A stretch of 6,274 nucleotides of DNA from JBNJEM01 sp051745935 (GTDB lineage: Bacteria; Planctomycetota; Planctomycetia; Pirellulales; Pirellulaceae), in contig JBNJEM010000479.1 of NCBI GenBank assembly GCA_051745935.1, positions 1 to 6,274 on the forward strand. Reading direction: 5' to 3'. The translations under genes and the position numbers were made by a program. This document shows positions 1-6,274 of this stretch, piece by piece (the stretch's first letter is position 1; each line of letters opens with the position of its first letter). The notes beneath the pieces were generated by a model that was not told the origin of the DNA, did no database searches, and worked only from the letters and a program-made list of their open reading frames with translations.

Positions 1-105
1 CGACGAACGACGAACGACGAACGACGAACGACGAACGACGAACGACGAACGACGAACGACGAACGACGAACGACGAACGACGAACGACGAACGACGAACG
101 ACGAA
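1..105. repeat. Heptanucleotide tandem array (CGACGAA)15
   Basis: Fifteen uninterrupted, identical copies of CGACGAA begin at the first base of the window, so the array probably continues upstream. It ends sharply at 105 and is followed by an AT-richer stretch (106-122, with TTTTT at 110-114). Seven is not a multiple of three, so a change in copy number would shift any reading frame through it, yet the unit contains no stop codon in any of the six frames (the plus strand cycles through RRTTNDE). It lies 135 bp upstream of the preferred start of the large gene. Most likely it is an intergenic microsatellite. It could instead be the tail of an upstream gene, which the window cannot decide. Confidence 0.97.
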
Positions 106-229
106 CAACTTTTTCACATTAACCGTGAGTCGGATTCATGAGGTCATTACATTCTGGTCGCTTATCCTGGACCCCATCAGACATCATCCACGCGTGCTCG
201 GACGTCTCCGGCGGCAATGGCCTGGGCCT

Positions 230-233
230 GAGG
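230..233 (+). promoter_or_regulatory. Ribosome binding site deciding the start of the large gene
   Basis: GAGG lies six bases before the ATG at 240, at normal Shine-Dalgarno spacing. The alternative ATG at 138 is preceded by AGTCGGATTC, which is a poorer match. Together with the signal sequence that begins right after residue 1 of the shorter form, this favours 240 as the true start. Confidence 0.55.
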
Positions 234-239
234 CGGTGG

Positions 240-3200
240 ATGGGCTGGTTTGCGGACACCCGCTGGTCTGTAAGACGAATCAGCGTCGCACTGATTTTTG
301 GTCTGGTACTTCTATTGGTCGCGTGTCCGGTGCGAGGGCAGCTCGCGCCCGGGAGTCGCCCGGAGGGGGAAGTAACGAATGTTTTTCTTCCCGCCCCGCG
401 GGGGTTGCGTCAGCAATTGAACAAGGCACGGGAGGCCTTGGAAGAGCAGCGTTACAGTGAGGCGGTGGAGCTGTTAGGCCAGCTTCTGGCGTCCAACGAT
501 GGCAGGTTTTCCGAGGAGTTTACTGATTCCGGGGAACAAGATTATTTTCTGGGGGGGCGCGGCGAAGCGGGCACTCAGTTGAGTTTAAAGACGGAGGCGC
601 ACCGATTACTGGGCACGATGCCGGAGGAGGGACGGGAGTTGTACGAATTGAAGTTTGGAGCCGACGCGGAGCAGCTGCTGAACCGGGCGTTGGAATCACG
701 AGACTTTCCAGTCTTGATGGAAGTAACCCGTCGCTATTTTCACACGGACGCTGGATATGAAGCGACCATGTTATTGGGACGCCACTATCTGGATCAGGGG
801 CGGCCGCTGGCTGCCGCGTTGCGTTTCCAGCGTCTGGCGGGCACGGATCACGCACGGGAGCGTTACGAGCCCGAATTATCGGTTTTGCTGGCCACATGCT
901 GGTTGATGGCTGAGATGCCGGATCGAGCGCGTCGGAGCGTTGGCGAATTGGAATCGCGCATGCCGGAGGCAAAACTGCGCGCGGGGGACAACGAGGTTTC
1001 ACTGTTTGATCCGACCGACCCCACGTGGTTGGAATCGGCAGGGGCGTTTGACGGGGCTCGTCCAGCGGCGTTGGGGCGGGTCGAGCGGGTGATGGTTTGG
1101 TTGAAGCACGTGGTGGGGCCGGAGATTTCCGCGCGCTCACGAGAAACAGAGCAGTGGCTGATGCCTTGTGGCAACCCGGCTCGCAATGCGGAGAGTGCGG
1201 CGGGCACGCCGTTGATGCGAGCTCGCTGGCGGGTTCAAACGGCCAACCATCCGAATGACGAGGAGCTGATTCGTCAGGGGCGGAAGCAGTACTTGGAACA
1301 AGGGATACCGGTAATCCCCACGCTTCAGCCGCTGGCGGTGGGGGATACGATCATTATGCGGTCTCCCCGGCAGTTACTGGGGGTGGACTTCGAAACGGGC
1401 AAACGGATCTGGATGTTTCCGTGGTATCAACAGCCGGATGAAGCCACGTTGGAAGAAGATCGCATTCGCCCGGATCACGAGTCGGAGGATCCCCGTATCG
1501 TGGAACTCACTCGCCGCGTCTGGGACGACGCGCCTTATGGGCACGTAACCAGTGACGGGAAGCGGATCTTTCTACTCTGGGGTCTGGATTGGGCGGGTTC
1601 ACAGGGGAACAATCGCGTGGTGCAGCGGTTTGGCGTACAGCGTCCCAACCAGGGTGGCTCGACGAAGACCAACAAGCTGGTGGCACTGGATCTGGAGTCG
1701 GAAGGGAAAATCCTGTGGATTGTGGGCGAGGAGGATGGCACGGACGAACCGGAACTGGCGGGCGCGTTTTTCCTGGGCCCGCCGCTACCGCTCATGGGAC
1801 AGCTTTACGTGCTGGCCGAGATCAACGGGGAGATTCGGCTGGCGGTGCTCGACGCCAAGACCGGCGCCTTGGACTGGTCCCAGCAGTTGGCCCACATCGA
1901 CTCCCAGAATGTTGCCAACGATCCCACTCGCCGTGCGGCGGGGGCGTCGCCCTCGTTTGCCGACGGGGTATTGGTCTGTCCCACCTCCAGCGGCGCGGTG
2001 GTCGCCGTCGATATCGCGAATCGTTCCTTGCTGTGGGGCTATCAGTACCCCTTGTCCGGCTCCGACCAACGCTCGAACAGCCGGATCGTTCGCCGCCGGC
2101 ACCAACCGATCGGGGATCGCTGGGCGGAGTCCACGGTGACGATCGATAATGGACGAGTGGTGCTCACGCCCGCGGAATCAGACAAGCTCTACTGCCTTGA
2201 TCTCGTCTCGGGCAAGCCCGCGTGGCCGCCTTTGGATCGGGAAGCGCTCCTGTTTACCGCCTGCATCCACGATAACAACGCGATCATGGTCGGCAAACAC
2301 CATGTGAAGGCGATCTCGCTGGAGGATGGAAGTGCACGGTGGACTTGCGAGTTGGAGACGGGCGGGCCCAGCGGGCGAGGCGTGCTCAGCGGCGGTCACT
2401 ATTACCTCCCCACCACTGCCAGCCGCTTGCTGAAGATCGATCTGGAGCGGGGAACGGTCGCCGAGACCATCAAGACCGACGCCGTGCTCGGCAACCTGGT
2501 CGCTTACAAGGATCAGATTATTTCGCACAATGTCGATTGGCTGGCGGCGTACCACCAGACGGACCCGCTCCGCCAACGCGTCGCCAAACGGCTTGAAACC
2601 AAACCAAACGATAGCTGGGCTCTAGCCCGGAAAGCGGAGTTACTGGTCCATGACGGCAAGCATCGGGAAGCGTTGGAGGTCTTTCAAAGGGCGTATGAGC
2701 TGAGTCCTCAAGATGACAGTATCCGCGTCTCGCTGGTGGAATCGCTGCTCTCCACGCTGCGCGACGACTTTGAAAGCAACCGGGACTTGGCGACCAACCT
2801 GGAAAAGCTAATCGCGGAACCCGAGGAACGGGCGAGTTTTTGCCGGTGGATGGCTGTCGGCTTGAAGAAGCAGGGAAACCATGAAGAGGCCATGCGCTAC
2901 TTCATTCGCTTGGCCTCACTCAATGCCAACGGAGGCGGAACACATCTCAATGGAGACGACGCGGGGATGATTCGCGTCGACGATCAGCTCCAGGTTCACC
3001 CTGACCGTTGGCTGCAAATGCAGGTCGAGCAGGTGGTTTCGCAAGCCACCGGTCAAGCGGCCACGGCAATCAATCGTATGATTCGTGCCCATCGGGACAA
3101 GGTGCTCGAGGGCGGAACATTGAGCGAACTCAAACAGTTCGTGGCGCGTTTCGGAAGTCATGCGGCGGGCTCTGAAGCGAGGATGCGACTAGCCCGCCGT

Positions 3201-5198
3201 CTTCTGGACGAGGAGCGTCTGTTGCCAGCCGAAATGCAGCTGATGGCGCTGCAGCGTGACGAGGATGCCGCCACGGCCGCCACGGCCACCGCCCTGCTGG
3301 CTCGCATGCTGCTGGATAACGGGAAGCTGGCGGAAGCCGCCATGTGCGTCCAACAACTGCGGGAGCGATGGGGCGATGCAGCCACGCTGGACGGACCAAC
3401 GGGCAAGGAACTCGCCGACCGTTTGATGGAACAGGAAGCCCTTGCCGCGTGGGTTCATGATCCCACTGCATGGCCGTATGGCAAATGTGAAACGACCAAA
3501 CGGGACCACCGCGCGACAAGCTCTCATACCCGGGTCTATCCCATTGAAATGAGTGAGATCCAGGGGCCGTTTCCCCGCTACCACAATGTCGTCTACAACC
3601 AGAACAGACGTTGCCTGCTTTTGAATGACGCGACGGGACAAACCAAACAAACGGTGCCGTTGGGCGAGGAAAACCGCTTTCAGGTGGCCACCAACCTTGC
3701 GGCGGGACGAGCGACGGCGCGCGGGCACTTGCTCATGGTCACCGTGGGCTTCCAGCTCATGGCCATCGACACGTTGCGATCCAGCTCGTCCCAAGGAGAC
3801 GCCATCCGCTGGCGTGAAAGCCTCGGCAGCAACCTGATGATGGCCTCGAATCAAACTCGCCGCACCATGGGACAAACAATCACCCGCCATTGGGGGCCGT
3901 CGCGAGTCGTCCTGACCGACACCGCCCGCCGTCCCATCGGCATGACCGGACCCATCACCGGCCGTGGCGTGATTTACCAGAGGATGCAAGACCTCGTCTG
4001 CGCCGATCCGCTCACCGGCAACACCCGATGGGTCCGCTCGGGCATTACCCCCGGCTCTGATATTTTCGGCGATGACCACTACATGTTCGTGATTGGACCT
4101 GAAGCGACCAAAGCACGCGTGTTTAACACGGCGGATGGAACGGAAATGGGAGAACGATCCGTGACCTCCCGGTCCGAACGCTGGATCACCTTCGGCCGGA
4201 ATGTCGTGACCTGCCGCTCCGACGGCACGAAGCTGACAGTCCGTTGTTTCGACGCGTGGGAACAGGACGATCTGTGGAACCGCTCCTTGGATGCCAACAC
4301 CCAATGCTGGCGCGCCACCCGAGACCAACTCGCCTTCCTCGACCCAGGCGGAAGTCTCCTGGTCCTGGATCTGCCGAGCGGCGATCCCATCGTCGACTGC
4401 CAATTGGAACCTCTCCCGTCCCTCAACCAACTCTACGTCCTGGCATCACCCACCGATTACACGGTCATCGCCAGCGGCGAGAATCCGAATCAAGGTTCCA
4501 GCAGTCCCCGCATCTACGGCTCCATCGGCGGCAGCCTTTGTCCAGAAATCAACGGACATATCTATTCCATCGATCGCGAAAGCGGAAAGCCCCGCTGGAA
4601 CGCGCCGACCAAGGTCTATGAGTACTGCCTCCCTCTTAACCAGGCCCCCCGCGCGCCGGCGCTCGCCTTCCTGAAAAACCAACGGACCAAAATCTCCGCC
4701 AACTCCCCTCGCACCACGTACAAGGCCTCCGTCCTGTTCATTGATAAACGAGATGGCCGCAAACTCTATTCCGCCGACGAACTGGACCGCACCTTGAGCT
4801 ATTCGATCGAGGCCCATCCAGAGCAGCGAACGATGGTGATGAAAACGAATCGGCACGAATTCCAGCTGAAATTCACCGACGAGCCGCTCGAATCGGTCAC
4901 GCCCTTTCAAATGAAGATGCAAGAGAGCACCGGGACCAAGGTGCGCGACAGCGTCGGCAAAATCGCCGGCGCCCTGCTCGATGCCATCACCAAACGCAAA
5001 GACGACCAAAAGCAACAAAAACAAGAGCAAGAGCAAAAACAAGAGCAAGAGCAAGAGCAAGAGCAAGAGCAAGAGCAAGAGCAAGAGCAAGAGCAAGAGC
5101 AAGAGCAGAAGCAAGCGGAGCTGGAAGAGGAGAAAAAAATAGGAGACCCGCGGATCAAACAGCCGCGGAACCCGGAAAATGACCCGTTCAGGCCATAG
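240..5198 (+). CDS. Giant TPR / double PQQ (BamB-like) beta-propeller lipoprotein
   Basis: This encodes a secreted or membrane-anchored repeat protein of about 1652 residues, probably a scaffold; no catalytic motif is visible. The ATG at 240 is preferred because GAGG (230-233) lies 6 nt upstream and the protein then opens with a normal signal: RR at 12-13, a hydrophobic core at 14-28, and a lipobox LVA-C with Cys29. The in-frame ATG at 138 adds 34 residues with no recognisable feature and has no clear ribosome site. TPR-like helices occupy about 55-240. Propeller 1 (about 362-771) has PQQ-blade signatures such as LLGVDFETGKRIW (379), LAVLDAKTGALDW (534), VVAVDIANRSLLW (587) and LYCLDLVSGKPAW (650). 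A TPR/alpha-solenoid linker follows (788-1046, including KHREALEVFQRAYELSP). Propeller 2 (about 1107-1546) has LVCADPLTGNTRW (1252), IYSIDRESGKPRW (1441) and VLFIDKRDG (1498). The tail (1554-1632) is a charged, Gln/Glu-rich likely helix. BamB itself has one propeller and about 390 residues, so a role in outer-membrane assembly should not be assumed. The gene appears to be monocistronic within the window. Confidence 0.93.
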   Translation: MGWFADTRWSVRRISVALIFGLVLLLVACPVRGQLAPGSRPEGEVTNVFLPAPRGLRQQLNKAREALEEQRYSEAVELLGQLLASNDGRFSEEFTDSGEQDYFLGGRGEAGTQLSLKTEAHRLLGTMPEEGRELYELKFGADAEQLLNRALESRDFPVLMEVTRRYFHTDAGYEATMLLGRHYLDQGRPLAAALRFQRLAGTDHARERYEPELSVLLATCWLMAEMPDRARRSVGELESRMPEAKLRAGDNEVSLFDPTDPTWLESAGAFDGARPAALGRVERVMVWLKHVVGPEISARSRETEQWLMPCGNPARNAESAAGTPLMRARWRVQTANHPNDEELIRQGRKQYLEQGIPVIPTLQPLAVGDTIIMRSPRQLLGVDFETGKRIWMFPWYQQPDEATLEEDRIRPDHESEDPRIVELTRRVWDDAPYGHVTSDGKRIFLLWGLDWAGSQGNNRVVQRFGVQRPNQGGSTKTNKLVALDLESEGKILWIVGEEDGTDEPELAGAFFLGPPLPLMGQLYVLAEINGEIRLAVLDAKTGALDWSQQLAHIDSQNVANDPTRRAAGASPSFADGVLVCPTSSGAVVAVDIANRSLLWGYQYPLSGSDQRSNSRIVRRRHQPIGDRWAESTVTIDNGRVVLTPAESDKLYCLDLVSGKPAWPPLDREALLFTACIHDNNAIMVGKHHVKAISLEDGSARWTCELETGGPSGRGVLSGGHYYLPTTASRLLKIDLERGTVAETIKTDAVLGNLVAYKDQIISHNVDWLAAYHQTDPLRQRVAKRLETKPNDSWALARKAELLVHDGKHREALEVFQRAYELSPQDDSIRVSLVESLLSTLRDDFESNRDLATNLEKLIAEPEERASFCRWMAVGLKKQGNHEEAMRYFIRLASLNANGGGTHLNGDDAGMIRVDDQLQVHPDRWLQMQVEQVVSQATGQAATAINRMIRAHRDKVLEGGTLSELKQFVARFGSHAAGSEARMRLARRLLDEERLLPAEMQLMALQRDEDAATAATATALLARMLLDNGKLAEAAMCVQQLRERWGDAATLDGPTGKELADRLMEQEALAAWVHDPTAWPYGKCETTKRDHRATSSHTRVYPIEMSEIQGPFPRYHNVVYNQNRRCLLLNDATGQTKQTVPLGEENRFQVATNLAAGRATARGHLLMVTVGFQLMAIDTLRSSSSQGDAIRWRESLGSNLMMASNQTRRTMGQTITRHWGPSRVVLTDTARRPIGMTGPITGRGVIYQRMQDLVCADPLTGNTRWVRSGITPGSDIFGDDHYMFVIGPEATKARVFNTADGTEMGERSVTSRSERWITFGRNVVTCRSDGTKLTVRCFDAWEQDDLWNRSLDANTQCWRATRDQLAFLDPGGSLLVLDLPSGDPIVDCQLEPLPSLNQLYVLASPTDYTVIASGENPNQGSSSPRIYGSIGGSLCPEINGHIYSIDRESGKPRWNAPTKVYEYCLPLNQAPRAPALAFLKNQRTKISANSPRTTYKASVLFIDKRDGRKLYSADELDRTLSYSIEAHPEQRTMVMKTNRHEFQLKFTDEPLESVTPFQMKMQESTGTKVRDSVGKIAGALLDAITKRKDDQKQQKQEQEQKQEQEQEQEQEQEQEQEQEQEQEQKQAELEEEKKIGDPRIKQPRNPENDPFRP
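5040..5105 (+). repeat. In-frame hexanucleotide microsatellite (CAAGAG)11 encoding (Gln-Glu)11
   Basis: Eleven perfect CAAGAG units encode residues 1601-1622 of the large lipoprotein (numbered from the ATG at 240). They are flanked by degenerate relatives (AAGCAACAAAAACAAGAGCAAGAGC before, CAGAAGCAAGCGGAG after) that extend the Gln/Lys/Glu-rich stretch on both sides. Synonymous codons are not mixed, which points to recent slippage expansion rather than selection on protein sequence alone. Because the unit is six bases long, gain or loss of copies keeps the frame and only changes the length of the charged tail. Confidence 0.97.
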
Positions 5199-5219
5199 CC
5201 CGCCGAACAGGCAACAATC

Positions 5220-5258
5220 TGGGCTCTTCCGTGTGTCCGCGCTGCCATCGGGAGCCCA
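5220..5258 (+). terminator. Weak hairpin in the convergent intergenic gap, possible terminator
   Basis: TGGGCTC (5220-5226) can pair with GAGCCCA (5252-5258), a perfect 7-bp stem closing a 25-nt loop. It begins 22 bases after the stop of the large gene and lies between two converging genes, where a bidirectional terminator would be expected. There is no T tract on either side and the loop is long, so it is not a typical intrinsic terminator and may be a chance pairing. No better hairpin was seen in 5199-5347. Confidence 0.2.
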
Positions 5259-5347
5259 ATTGCGACGGGCCCACTCGGAACGCCGCACCTGGGAACTCCG
5301 ACATGCGCGTCTGGATTGGTCGCCCGATATGAAGGAGAGGTATCTTC

Positions 5348-5467
5348 TTACGAGCGCGACAGCGAGTCTTCCAGCAGCCCCTCTTTCAGCAGAGCCTTCG
5401 CGGCCGCAAGCGATTTTTCCGCCCGGACCAGCTCCCGCTGTACTTCTTGCCCCACGTCTTTCCTCAT
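5348..5467 (-). pseudogene. HEPN-domain protein, 3'-truncated (toxin partner of the adjacent MNT gene)
   Basis: Thirty-nine codons start at the ATG at 5467, which overlaps the MNT stop as ATGA. The peptide opens MRKDVGQEVQRELVRAEKSL and continues through AAAKALLKEGLLEDSLSRS, matching the first helix and turn of small HEPN proteins. Family members usually continue with a Tyr-rich second helix (SRAYYAMFHAA-type) to about 110-140 residues. Here the reading stops at TAA straight after SRS, and none of the three downstream frames resembles the rest of the domain. The RX4-6H RNase motif that makes HEPN proteins toxic lies near the C-terminus of the family and is absent. The gene was therefore most likely broken by deletion or rearrangement rather than by a point mutation. 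A 34-residue extension upstream of this ATG stays open but lies inside the MNT gene and has no family resemblance. Translation, if any, would be coupled to the MNT gene. Confidence 0.72.
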
Positions 5468-5796
5468 AAACTGATCCCGTCGCGAGCTACATGACGGTAA
5501 AAGCTGAACTGGTTTTCCGCCAGATAACGCATGTGCGTGACGGGGAGCACCTGTATGGAAAGCTTGCAACCGATGTCGGCATCCAGATCGTAGCCGAACC
5601 TTCGTATGGCATCCCCAAGTCGCCAGTCATCCGAGTTTGTTACCACGAGCACGTCAATATCGGATTCATCGGTGGCGTCGCCTCGGGCACTCGATCCAAA
5701 CACACGGATTTCCGACACTTCCGTGGGGTATTGCTGCCGTACCGCCCGCTTAAACATTTCGAGAATTCGCTCTTCTTGTGGGGTAAGCGTCTTCAT
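5464..5796 (-). CDS. Minimal nucleotidyltransferase (MNT), antitoxin of a HEPN/MNT pair
   Basis: The product is a 110-residue protein of the DNA polymerase beta-like nucleotidyltransferase superfamily. The signature GSX10DXD is exact: Gly34-Ser35, then SARGDATDES, then Asp46-Ile-Asp48, within VFGSSARGDATDESDIDVLV. In characterised HEPN/MNT systems such as MntA-HepT, this fold transfers AMP from ATP to the HEPN toxin and silences it. The C-terminal end, FYRHVARDGISL, also fits the family, as does the length. A third metal-binding acid is not obvious on the strand KLSIQVLP. The ATG at 5796 is chosen because MKTLTPQEERILEMF begins the expected first helix. An upstream TTG at 5844 would add 16 residues but overlaps a perfect palindrome. 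No strong ribosome site precedes 5796. The stop overlaps the start of the truncated HEPN gene by four bases, the usual operon arrangement. With its partner broken, it may be an orphan antitoxin or be decaying itself. Confidence 0.9.
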   Translation of the reverse strand: MKTLTPQEERILEMFKRAVRQQYPTEVSEIRVFGSSARGDATDESDIDVLVVTNSDDWRLGDAIRRFGYDLDADIGCKLSIQVLPVTHMRYLAENQFSFYRHVARDGISL

Positions 5797-5821
5797 GCCA
5801 GCATTCACGTGGACATTGAAT

Positions 5822-5848
5822 CCGATATCGGTAACCTTTTGCAAAAGG
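5822..5848. promoter_or_regulatory. Two adjacent perfect palindromes upstream of the MNT gene, candidate operator
   Basis: CCGATATCGG (5822-5831, 10 bp) and CCTTTTGCAAAAGG (5835-5848, 14 bp) are both perfect palindromes, three bases apart. They lie 26-52 bases upstream of the MNT ATG at 5796. A further inverted pair, GGTAAC (5830-5835) and GTTACC (5856-5861), spans the larger one. Toxin-antitoxin operons are often autoregulated through dyads at this position, so an operator is plausible, but no binding protein is known from the sequence. If translation started at the TTG at 5844, these bases would be coding. Confidence 0.4.
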
Positions 5849-5869
5849 CCTACGTGTTACCTCTTTATT

Positions 5870-5898
5870 ACCATACCGCGAGGCCAATGCCCGTACAA
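5870..5898 (-). promoter_or_regulatory. Weak sigma70-like promoter candidate for the MNT-HEPN operon
   Basis: On the minus strand, TTGTAC (5898-5893) and TATGGT (5875-5870) are separated by 17 bases. They match the -35 and -10 consensus at 3/6 and 4/6 positions. Transcription would begin near 5863, so the twin palindromes would sit just downstream of the start site, where a repressor could act. The match is poor and the assignment rests mostly on spacing and position. Confidence 0.27.
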
Positions 5899-6274
5899 GG
5901 CACGTCGTTCACGGTTGACCATGGGAGGTGCATGGGGCCGAAAGCGCCACCGCCGCCCGAGAAAACTGAACATTTCGGCATCCGTTTGGCACCCAATGGA
6001 TGTATTTGTGGCACGGCGGGAACCTAGAGGCTACACTGTTGGGGGCAATCCCTGTTTCAGGACATAATTGCTGTCGGGGACACGCTGTCAGGGCACGCGT
6101 TTAGAGGCTTTCATCTCCACCCTGGCGGGCCCAACAACCCCCTCCTCGTAGCGGGCCTTTATACCGGTCGGGGAGGACGTTGTGCGCCGCGAGCCCGACC
6201 AACGGGTGGACAGGTGGGGAGGACGGCTTGCGTCGTTCAGCTTTCCACCCGAACAAATCCGACCGCCGGAAGTA
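5899..6274. other. Region with no supportable gene, short degenerate repeats
   Basis: No frame here gives a recognisable protein. A plus-strand frame starting ATG at 5920 (49 codons, ending with a TAA in 6064-6066) lacks a ribosome site and family resemblance. Two minus-strand frames are open from the window edge, ending at 6101 and 6088. They overlap each other, so at most one could be real. The stretch holds related short units CTGTTGGGGGCA (6036), CTGTCGGGGACA (6071) and CTGTCAGGGCA (6085). It also holds a direct repeat GGGGAGGACG (6170 and 6216) and inverted pairs GGTCGGG/CCCGACC (6166/6194) and GGGTGGA/TCCACCC (6204/6244). This pattern suits intergenic repeats or a decayed mobile or structured element, but nothing is diagnostic. 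Confidence 0.5.
6070..6096. repeat. Imperfect 13-14 bp tandem repeat GCTGTC(G/A)GGG(A)CAC x2
   Basis: GCTGTCGGGGACAC (6070-6083) is followed directly by GCTGTCAGGGCAC (6084-6096). They differ by one substitution and one deletion. A third relative, CTGTTGGGGGCA, lies 35 bp upstream at 6036-6047. The units also contain small dyads (TGTC-GGG-GACA and GACA-CGC-TGTC), so the block could fold in alternative hairpins. Its function is unknown. Confidence 0.5.

Noticed and set aside
1..105. CRISPR array at the left edge
   Set aside because: The units are 7 bp and directly tandem with no spacers; this is a simple microsatellite.
125..460. Plus-strand 111-codon GTG-start frame overlapping the start of the large gene
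   Set aside because: It overlaps the signal sequence and first helices of the large gene in another frame and shows no domain or ribosome site.
3189..4430. Minus-strand 413-codon open frame
   Set aside because: It is fully antisense to the large gene, whose TPR and propeller signatures read through the whole interval; long shadows are expected at this GC content.
4446..5288. Minus-strand 280-codon open frame with a long poly-leucine run
   Set aside because: The leucine run is the reverse complement of the (CAAGAG)11 tract and the rest is antisense to propeller 2 of the large gene; no family features.
5468..5569. Longer N-terminus for the HEPN remnant (34 extra codons)
   Set aside because: It would lie inside the MNT gene; the ATGA overlap at 5464-5467 and the family-like MRKDV start favour the shorter form.
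5797..5844. TTG start giving the MNT 16 extra residues
   Set aside because: It is a rare start codon with a weak AGG four bases upstream, sits inside a perfect palindrome, and adds sequence not typical of the family. It remains possible.
5491..6067. Two plus-strand open frames (178 and 153 codons) over the MNT gene
   Set aside because: Both run antisense to the MNT gene with its exact GSX10DXD motif and contain nothing recognisable themselves.
6182..6188. GTGCGCC as the 5' end of a group II intron
   Set aside because: The short match to a known intron 5' end is not backed by a visible domain V or reverse transcriptase before the window ends.

Overview
The window is GC-rich bacterial DNA. 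It looks like a planctomycete or a close relative. This is inferred from the main gene, a very long secreted protein that alternates TPR-like helices with two PQQ/BamB-type beta-propellers, a design common in that group. No rRNA, tRNA or universal marker gene is present to confirm it.

Layout. Positions 1-105 are a perfect heptanucleotide array, (CGACGAA)15, cut by the window edge. One giant plus-strand gene follows, most likely starting at the ATG at 240 (alternative ATG at 138) and ending at 5198. It encodes a probable lipoprotein of about 1652 residues. The order is lipoprotein-type signal, TPR-like helices, first propeller, TPR/alpha-solenoid linker, second propeller, and a charged Gln-Glu tail encoded by a pure hexanucleotide tract, (CAAGAG)11. 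About 150 bp separate it from a convergent minus-strand pair. That pair is an intact minimal nucleotidyltransferase (MNT, 5464-5796) overlapping by ATGA with the first 39 codons of a HEPN-domain gene (5348-5467), which breaks off at the position where the family's first helical hairpin normally continues. Together they are the remains of a HEPN/MNT toxin-antitoxin operon: the antitoxin-type MNT is whole, and the HEPN partner has lost most of its length, including the part that carries the RNase motif.

Upstream of the MNT gene are two adjacent perfect palindromes and a weak promoter-like sequence, a plausible autoregulatory control region. The last ~375 bases (5899-6274) contain no gene I can support, only short imperfect direct and inverted repeats and some frames left open at the window edge.

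The large gene and the HEPN/MNT remnant show no functional link. The HEPN/MNT segment looks like a decayed accessory module beside a host gene. The points most worth checking are the HEPN breakpoint, the twin palindromes, and the strong strand-composition change inside the single large gene.
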